Assembly: GCA_022432975.1 (NCBI GenBank)
Contig: CM039503.1
Coordinates: 48,897,259-48,961,258 of the forward strand
DNA: 64,000 bases
Source of the DNA: Begonia masoniana
Taxonomy: Eukaryota; Streptophyta; Magnoliopsida; Cucurbitales; Begoniaceae
Direction of reading: 5' to 3'
Made by a program: the position numbers and the translations under genes. A model generated the notes under the pieces. That model worked only from the letters and a program-made list of their open reading frames with translations. It was not told the origin of the DNA and ran no database searches. This document shows positions 24,604-37,283 of the stretch, piece after piece (within the stretch, counting starts at the first letter, position 1; each line of letters begins with the position of its first letter).

Positions 24604-27600
24604 TCAAGCAAAGAGTTTTGGATACTTGTCCAACATATCCTGCTGTAGTTCCCATGTAGCTTCTTCAATACCATGATTCTTCCATAAGACCTTAACCAAC
24701 AAGATCTCCTTATTCCTTAGAGTCTTCACTGTAGAATCCAAAATTTGTACTGGTTTCTCTTCATACACCAAATTAGGTTCAATTTCGATTTCTGTTGGTT
24801 CAACAACCTGAGTCGGATCACGTATGCATTTCCTTAGCATAGACACATGAAAGACATTGTGAACCTTTTCCAAAGATGGAGGCAAAAGTAATCTATAGGC
24901 TGTGCTACCAATCCTTGCTAAGACAGGGAATGGTCCAACGAATCGTGGATTAAGCTTTCCCTTCTTACCAAATCTTAAGACTCCTCTAAATGGTGAAATC
25001 TTCAGGAAAACTTCATCACCAACAGAAAATTCAAGATCTCTTCTTCTTTGGTCCGCATAACTCTTCTGCCGGCTTTGTGCAGTTAACATCCTTTTCCTAA
25101 TGACTGTAATCTTGTCTGACATCTGTTGTAAAATCTCTGGGCCCAATAACTTCGCTTCACCAACCTCATCCCAGTACAAAGGTGACCTACATTTCCTGCC
25201 ATACAAAGCTTCATAGGGTGCCATACCAATGGTGGACTGGTAACTATTGTTGTAAGAAAACTCAATCAGAGGTAGGTGTCTACTCCATGTAGTCTGAAAG
25301 TCAAGCACACATGCTCTCAACATATCCTCGAGTATCTGAATGGTCCTCTCGGATTGTCCATCCGTCTGCGGGTGAAAAGCGGTGCTGAAGGATAACTTTG
25401 TGCCTAAGGTACCTTGTAAACTTTTCCAGAATCGGGAGGTGAATCTAGGGTCACGATCAGAGACTATGGATACGGGAATCCCATGCAATCTGATAATTTC
25501 TTGAACATAAAGGTTAGCAAGTTGATCCATCGTGTAGGTTGTCTTGACAGGTAAGAAATGAGCCGATTTCGACAGTCTATCAATCACTACCCAAATACTA
25601 TCATGTCCCTTAGTTGACTTAGGTAATCCTACAACAAAATCCATGGCAATGTTTTCCCACTTCCATTCGGGAATAGGTAGAGATTGAAGGGTACCTCCTG
25701 GTCGTTGGTGCTCGGCTTTAACTTGCTGGCATACCAAGCATGATTCTACGTACTTGGCGACATCCCTCTTCATATTAGGCCACCAATAAAGTAACTTCAA
25801 GTCTCGATACATCTTGGTGCTACCGGGATGTATAGAAAAGGAAGACGAGTGAGCCTCGGCCAAAATCAACTTACGTAATTCTTCATCACAAGGGACATAC
25901 CATCGATTCCTAAATCTCAGGATTCCATCATTGGAAAGACTAAACTCGGAGGTGGCGTCCTTCAACTTATTCATCATACTGTTATTCTCCTCGGAATCCT
26001 TCTGTTGTGACTCCTTAATTCTTTCTATGATAGTTGGTCTAATAGTAACATCGGCTAGTAAGGCTGACAACTCTGGAACTAGTTCCAATTCAAACTTCTG
26101 AACTTCAGTCCTCAAGGGTGCAGACAAAACTGACACTGCGGGTTGCATTGTCTTTGACATCCTGCTCAAGGCATCGGCTACAGCATTAGCCTTACCCGGG
26201 TGGTACTTGATTTCAAAGTCATAGTCCTTAACAAATTCTAACCAACGTCTTTGTCTCATGTTTAATTCCTTTTGGGTGAAAAGATACTTTAAACTCTTGT
26301 GGTCAGAAAACACATCGCACTGCTGTCCATACAAATAGTGCCTCCAAATTTTTAAAGCAAAAACAACTGCAGCTAGCTCTAAATCATGAGTGGGGTAATT
26401 CTGTTCATAACCTTTTAGCTGCCTAGAGGCATACGCCACAACTTTACCTTCTTGCATCAAAACACACCCCAAACCAATCTTGGATGCGTCACAATAAACA
26501 CTAAATTTTCCTTCTTCAGTTGGGAGAGTTAATAGCGGGGCTGTCGTTAACTTCTGTTTCAATGATTGGAAGCTATCTTCACAAGCTTCGGTCCAAAAGT
26601 ACTTGAGGTCCTTCTTGGTTAAATTGGTCAAAGGTTTAGCTATCATAGAGAATCCTTTAATGAACTTTCTATAGTAGCCAGCCAGACCAAGGAAACTTCG
26701 AACTTCACTGACATTCTTTGGCTGTGGCCAATCCTTAACGGCCTGAACCTTAGTTGGATCTACTGATATACCCTCAGCAGAAATGACATGACCTAAAAAG
26801 TTGACCTTATCCAGCCAAAATTCACATTTGGACAATTTGGCATAAAGCTGCTGCTGTTTTAAGGTTGATAATACTATTCTCAAATGTTCTGCATGGTCGG
26901 TTTCAGTCTGTGAGTATATTAAAATGTCATCTATAAACACAATTACAAACTTATCCAGGTACTCACGAAACACTCGGTTCATCAAGTCCATGAAAGCTGC
27001 AGGCGCGTTAGTCAGTCCAAATGACATTACAAGAAATTCATAGTGTCCGTAGCGGGTTCTGAAGGCTGTCTTTGGTATATCTCCTTCCTTAACCTTCAGT
27101 TGGTAATAACCCGAACGTAAGTCAATCTTTGAGAATACCTTAGCTCCTTGTAGTTGGTCAAACAGGTCATCAATCCGGGGTAAAGGATATTTATTCTTGA
27201 CTGTCAGCTTATTTAGTTCTCTGTAGTCTATACACATTCTAAGAGAACCATCTTTCTTCTTAACGAAAAGGACAGGTGCGCCCCAGGGAGAACTACTAGA
27301 ACGTATAAATCCCTTGTCAACTAATTCCTGTAGTTGGACCTTTAATTCTTTCAACTCAACAGGTGCCATTCGATAAGGGTTCTTAGACACAGGTAATGCC
27401 TCGGGGTATGTATCAATCACAAATTCTATCTCTCTATCGGGTGGTAGTCCCGGTAAATCGTCCAAGAATGCTTCAGGAAACTCTCGTACGGTAGGAATAC
27501 CTTGTAATTCCACTTTATTCTTTACTCGGACATCCATTATGTTGGCTAGATAACTCAAGCAACCATTCTTCAGTAACCGTTGAGTCACTAGTGAGGATAT

Positions 27601-29025
27601 GATTGGTATCTTACTCATCTTTGGAATAGCTTGGAAGGTATACCGATCTCCATTTGGGGGTCGGAAATCAACTAGGCCAGACCTACAACTAATCGTGGCA
27701 TAATGCCTAAATAACCAATCCATTCCTAAAATAATCTCATATCCTTTCATGTCAATCATAATCAGTTCTACATATAGCTCCTTATCTCCTAAGGACAAAA
27801 CATCACCCTTCAACATTTGCTCAGAATGTAAAGACTTCCCTGATGGTAACATAACTCTATACGGTTTATCAACTGGCGAAAGTTCTAACTTATGTTTACA
27901 CACAAACAGGGTTGCTATGAATGAGTGTGTGGCTCCCGTATCAATAAGTGTATAAGCAGAAAAACCACAAACCATAATGGTACCTGATATGACCGTGTGT
28001 GGTTCAACATCTTCATCCTCCATCATAGCATAGACTCTTGGTGCAACTCTAATTCGATTCGGGTCTGATGGCATCGGGCAGTCTCTGGCTATGTGTCCAA
28101 CCTTGTCGCATCTATAGCAACGGCCAGAGTGCAGCTTGCACTCCCCATGGTGATTCTTCTGACAGTTGGAACATAGGGGAGCCGAAGGTCGCTTTCCTCT
28201 TCCTTGGTCATCACTTGGATTGAAGGATCTCTTAACACCTTGCTGTTGTTGTTGCTGGTTTCTATTCTGCTGGGGTTGCCATCCCTTGTTCTGCCGTGGT
28301 GGTGGTTGAGTCTCCTTAGTGAACTTCCTTGGCTGTTCACGCTGTGCATAAGCTGTCATCTCAGCCTCCTCCAATTCCAGGGCCTTAGCCGTCACTTCGC
28401 CATAAGGTATATTGTGAATCCCAGAAGTCTTTACCTTCACATACAAACTCGGCTTCAGTCCTTGAACAAATTGGTAAATCTTGTCTTCATCATTCTCAAC
28501 CAGTCGGGGAGCAAACCGTGACAAAGCATCAAATTTGCATATATAATCTGTCACAGACCCAGATTGTCGCAGATTCATGAACTCTTTCTTCTTGCTGGCC
28601 TGAACGGTCCTATTGAAGTACTTGTCAAAGAAGGCAGTCTTAAACATATCCCAAGTCATAGTCTCTGCATTAACAGTGCTCTGAAGAGAATCCCACCAAT
28701 GTCTTGCATTCAGCTCCAAATGATAGACAGCATAGGTGACTCTATCTCCTTCATCAACTTTCGCATACTTAAACATGTCCTCTACTTTTCGGATCCATTC
28801 CTCAGCATAAATAGGGTCAGAAACTTGGCCATTGAATGTCGGGGGTCTGAGCCTGTGGAAGCGCTCACCCCCATGATCATGAGTTACATTAGAGCTGGAG
28901 TTCCCAAGCTCTTCTCTAGTAATCACTAGTTGCTCTATTTGTCGTGATTGGCGATTAACTAATTCTATTAGCTGAGCAACGGTGGTACTATCCACGTTGT
29001 CTTCCCTCTGTTGACCTCTTACCAT
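24604..29025 (-). CDS. Gag-pol polyprotein of gypsy chromovirus A, uninterrupted
   Basis: One open frame of 1,473 codons from the ATG at 29025 ([10 protein letters not shown]); ten codons lie upstream in frame, but this ATG matches the relict gag start in element H. Counting from the upstream Met at 29055: gag capsid region (about 60-250); CCHC knuckle [14 protein letters not shown] (313-326); protease DTGA (372-375); reverse transcriptase with FIDD (707-710); RNase H with YCDAS (854-858); integrase zinc residues H1069, H1076, C1106, C1109; integrase triad D1139, D1200, E1236; and a chromodomain-like tail (about 1437-1481) that in this group directs integration to heterochromatin. All catalytic residues I can check are present and no stop or frameshift occurs. 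A potentially active Tekay/Del-type copy; expression is unknown. Confidence 0.95.
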   Translation of the reverse strand: MVRGQQREDNVDSTTVAQLIELVNRQSRQIEQLVITREELGNSSSNVTHDHGGERFHRLRPPTFNGQVSDPIYAEEWIRKVEDMFKYAKVDEGDRVTYAVYHLELNARHWWDSLQSTVNAETMTWDMFKTAFFDKYFNRTVQASKKKEFMNLRQSGSVTDYICKFDALSRFAPRLVENDEDKIYQFVQGLKPSLYVKVKTSGIHNIPYGEVTAKALELEEAEMTAYAQREQPRKFTKETQPPPRQNKGWQPQQNRNQQQQQQGVKRSFNPSDDQGRGKRPSAPLCSNCQKNHHGECKLHSGRCYRCDKVGHIARDCPMPSDPNRIRVAPRVYAMMEDEDVEPHTVISGTIMVCGFSAYTLIDTGATHSFIATLFVCKHKLELSPVDKPYRVMLPSGKSLHSEQMLKGDVLSLGDKELYVELIMIDMKGYEIILGMDWLFRHYATISCRSGLVDFRPPNGDRYTFQAIPKMSKIPIISSLVTQRLLKNGCLSYLANIMDVRVKNKVELQGIPTVREFPEAFLDDLPGLPPDREIEFVIDTYPEALPVSKNPYRMAPVELKELKVQLQELVDKGFIRSSSSPWGAPVLFVKKKDGSLRMCIDYRELNKLTVKNKYPLPRIDDLFDQLQGAKVFSKIDLRSGYYQLKVKEGDIPKTAFRTRYGHYEFLVMSFGLTNAPAAFMDLMNRVFREYLDKFVIVFIDDILIYSQTETDHAEHLRIVLSTLKQQQLYAKLSKCEFWLDKVNFLGHVISAEGISVDPTKVQAVKDWPQPKNVSEVRSFLGLAGYYRKFIKGFSMIAKPLTNLTKKDLKYFWTEACEDSFQSLKQKLTTAPLLTLPTEEGKFSVYCDASKIGLGCVLMQEGKVVAYASRQLKGYEQNYPTHDLELAAVVFALKIWRHYLYGQQCDVFSDHKSLKYLFTQKELNMRQRRWLEFVKDYDFEIKYHPGKANAVADALSRMSKTMQPAVSVLSAPLRTEVQKFELELVPELSALLADVTIRPTIIERIKESQQKDSEENNSMMNKLKDATSEFSLSNDGILRFRNRWYVPCDEELRKLILAEAHSSSFSIHPGSTKMYRDLKLLYWWPNMKRDVAKYVESCLVCQQVKAEHQRPGGTLQSLPIPEWKWENIAMDFVVGLPKSTKGHDSIWVVIDRLSKSAHFLPVKTTYTMDQLANLYVQEIIRLHGIPVSIVSDRDPRFTSRFWKSLQGTLGTKLSFSTAFHPQTDGQSERTIQILEDMLRACVLDFQTTWSRHLPLIEFSYNNSYQSTIGMAPYEALYGRKCRSPLYWDEVGEAKLLGPEILQQMSDKITVIRKRMLTAQSRQKSYADQRRRDLEFSVGDEVFLKISPFRGVLRFGKKGKLNPRFVGPFPVLARIGSTAYRLLLPPSLEKVHNVFHVSMLRKCIRDPTQVVEPTEIEIEPNLVYEEKPVQILDSTVKTLRNKEILLVKVLWKNHGIEEATWELQQDMLDKYPKLFA

Positions 29026-29167
29026 CTTGAGATTCCTAAACAATAATAGAAACACATCTTAACATAATGACATCACTAGAATCGTAAACACTTACAGTTG
29101 TTGGAGAGTACTCAGGTGGCAATCTGTGCTGGAAGGCAGTCTGCAGAACCGATTTTAGAACCTGGTT

Positions 29168-29181
29168 TAGCTCTGATACCA
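29168..29181 (-). other. Primer-binding site of gypsy A
   Basis: Minus strand TGGTATCAGAGCTA, complementary to initiator tRNA-Met, 4 bases from the 5' LTR edge at 29186. Confidence 0.88.
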
Positions 29182-29185
29182 TAAT

Positions 29186-31785
29186 TGTAACGACCCGGGG
29201 AGGATCGTCACGTGTCATGACTTTCCTTTAAACTTATCCGTACTTTTATACCTCTGTAATCGTAGTATACTTTTTTTTTCTTTTTTCTCTCAGACTTATA
29301 TCATATCTCATCTTAACTTAAATTCGCTGAATAACCGCGTTTAGCTTTCACTCCTGCCGATCGCTAAACGACAAACATCTAGTTGTTCTACCGGTCAGCA
29401 CGTGCATCTCACATGATTCATTAAACATCTATCGGCAGGCACACATATTTGCATCTGCCGACAGTCACGTGCAACTCGTGTGACCAATTAAAACACCGTT
29501 CAATTATACAACGGAAGCCACCTACATCTGCCGATGAGAGAACAATAGACGATGCTCTCATCTGCCGATGGCAAATACTCTATATCTGCCGATGACGTGG
29601 CATCACATCTTCCGGTAACTTAACTCACTACTCATACCGATCGCCAGATAACAGACATTGTCGTCATCTGCCGATGGCTCAAGACAACTACATCTTCCGA
29701 CAGATTAACTCACCATCTGCCGATGATACGTCCCATGTCTGCCGATGAGAGAACCATAAGCGAGGCTCTCATCTGCCGATGGCAAATACCCCTTATCTGC
29801 CGGTGACGTCAGCCGGAAGACAAATACTCTTCCTCTTCCGATGACGTCCTCCGGAAGTCAAACTTACCCGACTCCCATCATAATTCTCCTGCCGATGACG
29901 TCAGCCGGAAGACAAATACTTTTCCTCTTCCGATGACGTCCTCCGGAAGTCAAACTTACCCGACTCCCATCACAACCCTCCTGCCGATTTCTACACTTCA
30001 AAATAACACATCCCCTGCCGATAGACAAGTACTTTCATCTACCGACTACTAAACATTAACCTAACATCTTCTTCTTCCGGTAGACAAGCAAACTTCATCT
30101 ACCGATTTCTAAACTCCATAATAACACTCACACCTTCCGATAGACAAATACATTTCGTCTACCGGCAGCACAAACATCATAACTTCAAACTTAATACTGG
30201 GACACCAACAGAATAAACCACAGATTCATTAAAACTCATACAGCGGAAGACTTAGTTAAAATCACTCATTCTATATTCTTATAATATACTCATAATCAGT
30301 ATTCAAGCTAGACAAGTTCAAGCTCCATAATCATAAGTAACATCATCCTACTTAAACTTTTATGTTCATAGTTATCATTAAAACCTTAAGAGTAAAACCA
30401 GAGGGTCATAATCGCCATCCAGCCACAGACTTTCCACCCTGATCACCTCCAGCAACCGAGCTTAGACATTTTCATCAACTTTGAATTCCTCACCTGATAT
30501 TTCTTCACCTACATCATAAGGTGTAACTGTAAGCCTAAGGCTTAGTAAGGAATGCAAACTATTATGAGTTCATGAATGCATAACTTGGAGAAAAACATGC
30601 TCATAAGTCTTTTCTTTTCATGTACTTATCTTAATCATCATTCATAATCGTATCTCGTATTCATTGTTCATAATCATCATTCGTAGACATGCTCATATTC
30701 ATCATTCCTTTCATCATTCATATTCTTCATTACATTATGTGGTTTAAGGGAGGATTTGTGCCGGTAAAGGGGGTTCGACAGTGAGTTTGATCATGGTCCC
30801 TACTGCGGGTCGTATTCATATGTCCTACTGCGGACTGTGACATACGCCGAACCACCCCCAACCCTCACTTAACCACGTTGTATAAGTTTTATCTTCTTAT
30901 TTATTCATGAGAAAACATGTTTCAAAACATTTTCATATGCTTGAGAAGTAAAACATGATGCATAACATAAATGCACTTAATCATCGAACTAAGACAGGGG
31001 AGAACATCAGAATAACAGAACCATACCCATCGACATTTCATCAAACATATAGCAGACAACGTTCACTAAATCTAACATAGTCCTTTGATGTAGGGCCCTA
31101 TTGGCCGGAAACTTAGTACATTCACTTACCTGGATTCCTTAGCAACTTGAATCACCTTCTCTTCAACTTCTTCACCTAACACATTTCACATTACAGTAGT
31201 TAAAATAAAGTCCTAAAAGTTCTAATCGAAAGTCATCCTAGAATCTAACAGCTAAGGTTCTCTGTGCAGTCTGAAATCCAAAACCGAAACAGCTAGATAT
31301 AGCTATCGATTAAACGGGGTCGGTTATATAAAAGGTCCAGAATCGATTTAAGGGTGACATTACCAAATGAAGATAAAGAACGATAACCAACTGACTCAGC
31401 CATTGAAGAGCCCGAAAGTACAAGTTCAACTGAAAACAGAGTTCTAAATGACTACCCGGCATCTACATTGTCAAAATCTTACCTAGAATGCGGGTTATCG
31501 GAGTGGAGGCTGAAAAACCAGTTGCTGGGGAGGAAGAAGGCTCCAGAGAAGAAGGGAGTCGCCGAGAGGAAATGTCGGCTGCAGTGAGGTTTAAATGAGA
31601 TTTAAGGTTTCCATTTTCTATTTATACCTAATCCTTCAATCTTTATTACAAAATTGCCACTCAACCTAGTTTTACTCAACTTGTAATGAATTTGCCTCAA
31701 TATTAAATTTAATCATAAAGGTTAAATAAAGGGTAACAATGAGAATGGTCAGAAAATTCACCTGGCCGAAATGTCGGGTGTTACA
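29186..31785 (-). mobile_element. 5' LTR of gypsy A, 2,600 bp
   Basis: Plus-strand ends are TGTAACGACCCGGGG and GTCGGGTGTTACA. Read on the minus strand the splice-like layout is: exon 1 ending at 31483, mini-exon 31130-31175 (donor GTAAGTGAAT), and a third exon from 30508 after TGATGTAG with a TTACTAAG branch-like motif about 40 nt upstream. The LTR also holds CATCTGCCGATGACGTC-type minisatellites (about 29400-30180). Confidence 0.9.
29796..29985 (-). repeat. ~94-bp tandem duplication in the A LTR
   Basis: Two adjacent copies containing TGACGTCAGCCGGAAGACAA and GATGACGTCCTCCGGAAGTC. They belong to the LTR minisatellite zone. Confidence 0.8.
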
Positions 31786-32610
31786 AATCTGATACTCATA
31801 ACTGTTCAGATCCCCCTGTCGGATTGGGAAGCGGATCACTTTTCCCAAAACCTCAATCCACTGGCTCATTAAGGGTTGGATTAATTCCCTTAACAGCAAA
31901 TCTGCTTCACGTATTGTTTCAATCTGTTCATTCCTTGCCGATTCAAAATCATGTAAATTCATTTTCATACATTTCAAAATATGATGCATGACAACTGGAA
32001 ATAAGCACACGAACATACATTAATCCTACTGTTTTGTGATGTAGGCCCGAAAGCACAAACAAACTCTACTTACCTGGTCTCCTGGAAATCGCTCGGTTTC
32101 AACTACTTGAAAGCCCTGTTCACCTAGTGTCATAAACAGAACACTAATCAGAACTTCACTAAATCTCATCCCACACCATTCACGAATCTAAGGAGCTAGC
32201 TTAGAACTTCGGGCCATCGCACATTCTTGGTTCAGCACTAAACTCGAACTCAGCTCACTCACAGCATTCACCAAGTTACACACGCATTGCACTCCCGCTA
32301 TCTACTCACTATAATATCGAGAAGATGAATGGAAAACTTACCTAGGTCGAAGGTGAATCTCGCGAGGAAGATCGCCTAGAGAGCTCGTCTGCCTGAGTTG
32401 AAACCCGAAGAGGAAATGGTATGAAATGGTGGCGGCTACAGTGCATTAAACCCAACCCTCTTCCCTTAAATACGTTATCCACTCTTTGAAAATTGCAATT
32501 TACTCTAATGCCCTTTGCCAAGTTATTTAATAACCCTACTTAATTTATTGACTAATAAAGTGTATTTTATTAATAATAAAAGAGCTGGTTCGATAGGGCC
32601 GGGTGCTACA
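31786..32610 (-). mobile_element. 3' LTR of B, outer ~2.24 kb missing
   Basis: Matches 39524-40348 base for base in length. Element A abuts its left edge, and the rest of this LTR should lie on the other side of A but is not there. Confidence 0.9.
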
Positions 32611-32645
32611 ATCTACCCCCCTTAAAAGAATTTTGTCCTCAAAAT

Positions 32646-35600
32646 TCAGTACCTGAATAACTCCGGATGTTGTTCCATCATGTCTTGCTGGCGTTCCCAA
32701 GTTGTCTCCTCCATGTTCTGATTGCGCCATAAGACTTTCACTAGTGGAACCTCTTTGTTGCGCAATATCTTCACTGCATGGTCTAATATCTTTACTGGTC
32801 TCTCTTCATAGGCAAGGGTAGGATGAATCTCAAGGTCTTGCTGTTCCATGACTTGATATGGACTCCTAATGCATTTCTTCAACATAGACACATGGAACAC
32901 ACTGTGTATTCCATCCATAGATGCCGGTAGTTGCAACTGATAGGCTGCTCTCCCAACTCTCTTCAGAATAGTGAACGGTCCAATAAACCTGGGGTTCAAC
33001 TTTCCTCTCTTTCCAAATCTCACAACTCCCTTGAAAGATGACACCTTAAGAAAAACTTCATCACCTACCTCAAATTCCAGTTCCTTTCGTCTTTTGTCTG
33101 CATAGCTTTTCTGTCGGCTTTGAGCTGTCAGGATTCTTTGACGGATAAGAGCAATCTTCTCTACTGTCTGTTGCACAATTTCAGGACCAATCAATTGTGC
33201 CTCCCCAACTTCGTCCCAATACAATGGTGATCTGCACTTCCGTCCATATAATGCCTCGTATGGTGCCATACCTATGGTTGCTTGAAAACTGTTGTTGTAA
33301 GAGAATTCTACTAAGGACAGGTACTGGTTCCAAGAACCTTGAAAATCCAATGTGCATGCACGAAGCATATCCTCCAGTGTTTGAATGGTTCTTTCAGATT
33401 GTCCATCAGTTTGAGGGTGGAAAGCTGTGCTAAAATTAAGTTGTGTTCCCATAGCCTTATGCAAACTCCTCCAAAACTTAGATGTAAATCTAGAGTCTCG
33501 GTCTGAAACTATAGAACTTGGAACTCCGTGCAGTCTGACGATCTCTTGCATGTACAATTCAGCTAGCTGATCCATCGAGTAGGTTATCTTTATAGGCAGA
33601 AAATGAGCTGACTTGGTTAGACGGTCAACTATCACCCAAATTGCATCATGTCCCTTAGCTGTCCTAGGTAATCCAACAACAAAGTCCATCGTTATTTGTT
33701 CCCATTTCCATTCGGGAACTGGTCAGGGTTGCAATGTCCCTGAGGGTCTCTAGTGTTCAGCTTTGACTTGCTGGCAGGTCAGACATGACTCTACATACTT
33801 CGCCACACTTCTTTTCATACCTGGCCACCAGTAATACTGCCTGAGATCTCTGTACATATTTGTACTCCCAGGGTGGACAGAGAATCCGGAAGAGTGAGCT
33901 TCAGAAAGAATTTCCTCACGAAGCTCATTATTGGCAGGAACAAACCACCTATTTCTAAACTTAAGGATTCCATCGGTAGAATGACGAAATTCTGACTTGT
34001 CCGTAGAATCCATGCTTGACTTGTACCCGATACATTCATCATCATTTGTCTGAGCTTCCTTTATTTTCTCAAGAATGGTAGGCTTTAAGGTTATGGCAGA
34101 AAGTATAGCTGATACACTGGTCACTGCTTCTAGATTAAACTTTTGGAATTCTGACTCTAAGGTTAATGGCATATTAGAAATCATAGTTGGGGTTGAGGTT
34201 GTGACTCTACTCAATGCATCTGCCACAACATTTGCCTTACCAGGGTGGTACTTAATCTCAAAATCATAATCTTTGACAAACTCTAACCATCTACGCTGCC
34301 TCATATTCAGTTCTTTTTGCGTGAAAATATACTTCAGACTTTTATGATCTGAAAATACCTCACAAGTTTGTCCATATAGGTAATGCCTCCAAATTTTAAG
34401 TGCAAATACAACGGCAGCTAATTCCAAGTCGTGTGTAGGGTAGTTCTTCTCATGAGTTTTTAACTGTCTAGAAGCATAGGCTATAACCTTATCATCTTGC
34501 ATCAACACACAGCCAAGACCGATCTTAGAAGCGTCACAATAAATACTAAATTTACCACCTTCAACAGGGAGGGTCAAAATTGGAGCATTGGTCAGCTCCT
34601 GTTTCAAGGTTTGGAAACTACGCTCACATTCGTCAGTCCATGTATATTTCACGTTTTTCCTTGTTAACCTAGTAAGGGGTGTGGCAATCTTTGAAAATCC
34701 TTCAATGAACTTTCTGTAATACCCAGCTAGTCCAAGAAAACTTCTAATATCTGTAGCACTCTTCGGTTGGGGCCATTCCTTAACTGCTTGAACCTTGGCT
34801 GGGTCCACAGATATTCCATCACCAGAGATCACATGACCAAGAAAGTGAACTCTATCCAACCAAAATTCACACTTTGAAAACTTAGCATAAAGCTGGTGTC
34901 TTCTCAGTACATCCAACACTAAACTCAAATGTTTTGCATGCTCTTCCTTAGTTCTAGAATAGATTAGTATGTCATCAATGAATACAATGACAAACTTGTC
35001 CAAATACTCGTGAAACACCCTATTCATAAGATCCATGAAGGCTGCTGGCGCATTAGTCAAACCAAAAGACATAACCAAAAACTCATAATGTCCATACCTT
35101 GTGCGAAAGGCAGTCTTTGGGATATCCTCAGATTTAACTTTCAACTGATAGTAACCGGACCTAAGGTCAATCTTAGAGAAAACTCTCGCACCCTTAAGTT
35201 GGTCAAATAAGTCATCAATCCTCGGCAGTGGATACTTGTTCTTGACAATTAGCTTATTCAACTCTCTATAGTCTATGCACATACGCATTGATCCGTCTTT
35301 CTTTTTAACAAAAAGGACAGGTGCACCCCATGGTGAAAAACTAGGGCGTATGAACCCTTTTTCTAACAAATCCTCCAACTGTTTCTTTAACTCTTTAAGT
35401 TCTGATGGTGCTAGTCTATACGGGTTTTTAGACACAGGCTCGGCTCCGGGGTAGACATCTACAACAAATTCGATTTCTCTATCTGGTGGTAAACCAGGAA
35501 GGTCGTCTAAAAATACATCAGGAAAGTCTTGGACAACTAAAACATTTTGAGGGTTTGCCTTTCCTACAAGTTGCGTGTCTACAACGCTAGCTAGGAAGCA

Positions 35601-37127
35601 CCAATACTCTCTACATAGGGAAGGTCTAGTGTTAATCGAAGTCATCACAGTCATTTCCTTGCTCTTCTTTGAAGCTTGGAAGGTATGTTTCGGGTTACCA
35701 GGGGGTTGGAAACTAACTATTCCAGTCCTACAATCGATCGTGGCATAATGCTTAAACAGCCAATCCATTCCTAAGATTACATCAAATCCCAATATATCCA
35801 TAATAATGAGGTCAGCAGGCAAATTCATGTTCCCCGCTAATACCTCACTATCAGGCCTCACTCGATTGGAGTGCATGCACTCACCAGAAGGTAATGTAAC
35901 ATTAAACACATGCATAGAAGGGGTAAACTGTACATCTAACTTATCAGCAAACGTAGATGCTATAAATGAATGCGTTGCACCGGAATCTATCAAAGTAAAA
36001 GTAGGCACAGAGTTGACCAATATAGTACCTGACACTACAGCAGGCTGTTCTTCACCTGCCTCCGTCATGGAGAATATTCTTGGTTTAATCATAGCAGGAC
36101 CACTCTTAGGAACTGGACAGTCTCTGCTAATATGGCCGACTTTGTTACAATTGTAGCATCTGGTGATCCTAGGCTTCGGGCATTCTTTGTACGTGTGGCC
36201 AACCTCCTCACAGTTGAAGCACTTCCCAAATCCCATCCTGCACTCCCCGGGGTGGTTCTTCAAGCACTTAGGACACGGGGGAAATTTCCTGACATTCTGT
36301 ACCTTCCCTCCAGCTCCTTGGCTACTCTGGCCTTCACTTGGCCTCTTCGTTCCTCTCTGATGGTGTTGCTGGACAAACCTTTGTGGGACCTCCTTTGCTC
36401 CAGCACACTTCCTTTCAGCCTCTTCCACTTCCAGAGCAGTGGACACAACTTCGCTGAACGTTAAACCTTTAATGTCACAGAATTTGACTCCTTGATAGAT
36501 CTCCGGCTTCAGTCCATGCACAAATTTGAACACCTTATCCTCGTCCTTATGAGCAAAGTGTCCAGCAAACCTGGACAAGGACTCAAATTGCCTACCGTAC
36601 TCTGCCACCGACCCTGTCTGCTTCAAATTCAGAAATTCCAACTTCTTTGCGGTCTGGACCGTGCTGTTAAAATATTTCTCATAGAAGATGTCCTTAAACT
36701 GTGACCAAGTCATAGTCAGAATGTCGGTGGTGGTTTCAACTGTTTCCCACCAGAGTTGAGCTTCGCCAGCCAAATGAAATGTAGCCAACGTGACCTTGTC
36801 TCCTTCTCCTATGCTGGCGCACCTAAACATACTTTCAATCTTTCTAAGCCATCCTTCAGCAATAATTGGATCGGATGACTGTCCATCAAACGTGGGTGGT
36901 CTTAGTCTCCGGAATCTATCTCCAGAATGCTCATTGCTAGAACCCGAGTTGGCACTTCCTTGTGCTTCCCGACTCAACAGCACTCCTAATTGATCAGACT
37001 GTTGACGCACTATATCTGTCTGCTGACGCATCAATTCGGTCAGCTGCCTAATTACACTAGAGTCCTCTTCACGCCTTGGGCTTGGTATTTCTCTAGGTAT
37101 CCTTGGTCTTCCTGGTCGTCTAGCCAT
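32646..37127 (-). pseudogene. Gag-pol of gypsy chromovirus B, two nonsense codons
   Basis: Starts [20 protein letters not shown] at 37127. Gag carries two CCHC knuckles ([14 protein letters not shown] and [14 protein letters not shown]), where A has one. Protease [20 protein letters not shown], RNase H YCDASK, and integrase blocks MDFVVGLP and VSDRDSRF are all readable; the end is a chromodomain-like [15 protein letters not shown]. In-frame TAG at 33750-33752 (just after CQQVKAEH) and TGA at 33723-33725 break it between the integrase zinc region and core. No frameshift is seen: both halves are in one frame. It could still make gag, protease, RT and RNase H but not integrase. Confidence 0.93.
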
Positions 37128-37267
37128 TATACTAAATTCCCTGCACAGGGTTAACTGCCCTCATAAACATTTTATAACTAAAGCTAACTCAAATACTTAC
37201 AATTGTTGGAGTGCTTCCATGCAACGATTGGCACTGATGAGTAATCTTTTGAACAGTTTAACCGAAT

Positions 37268-37280
37268 GTCTCTGATACCA
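37268..37280 (-). other. Primer-binding site of gypsy B
   Basis: Minus strand TGGTATCAGAGAC, 3 bases from the LTR edge at 37284; it resembles the initiator tRNA-Met end with a mismatch at its distal side. Confidence 0.8.
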
Positions 37281-37283
37281 TAC

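Larger units (their letters stand above)
23452..31785 (-). mobile_element. Young gypsy chromovirus 'A' with intact gag-pol
   Basis: Order on the plus strand: truncated 3' LTR (23452-24562), polypurine tract (24563-24578 on the minus strand), gag-pol (24604-29025), PBS (29168-29181), full 5' LTR (29186-31785). It is inserted in B's 3' LTR, whose sequence resumes at 31786 (= 39524 in the other B LTR). By eye the shared 1.1 kb of its two LTRs differ by about one substitution and one 1-bp indel, so the insertion is recent. Confidence 0.9.
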
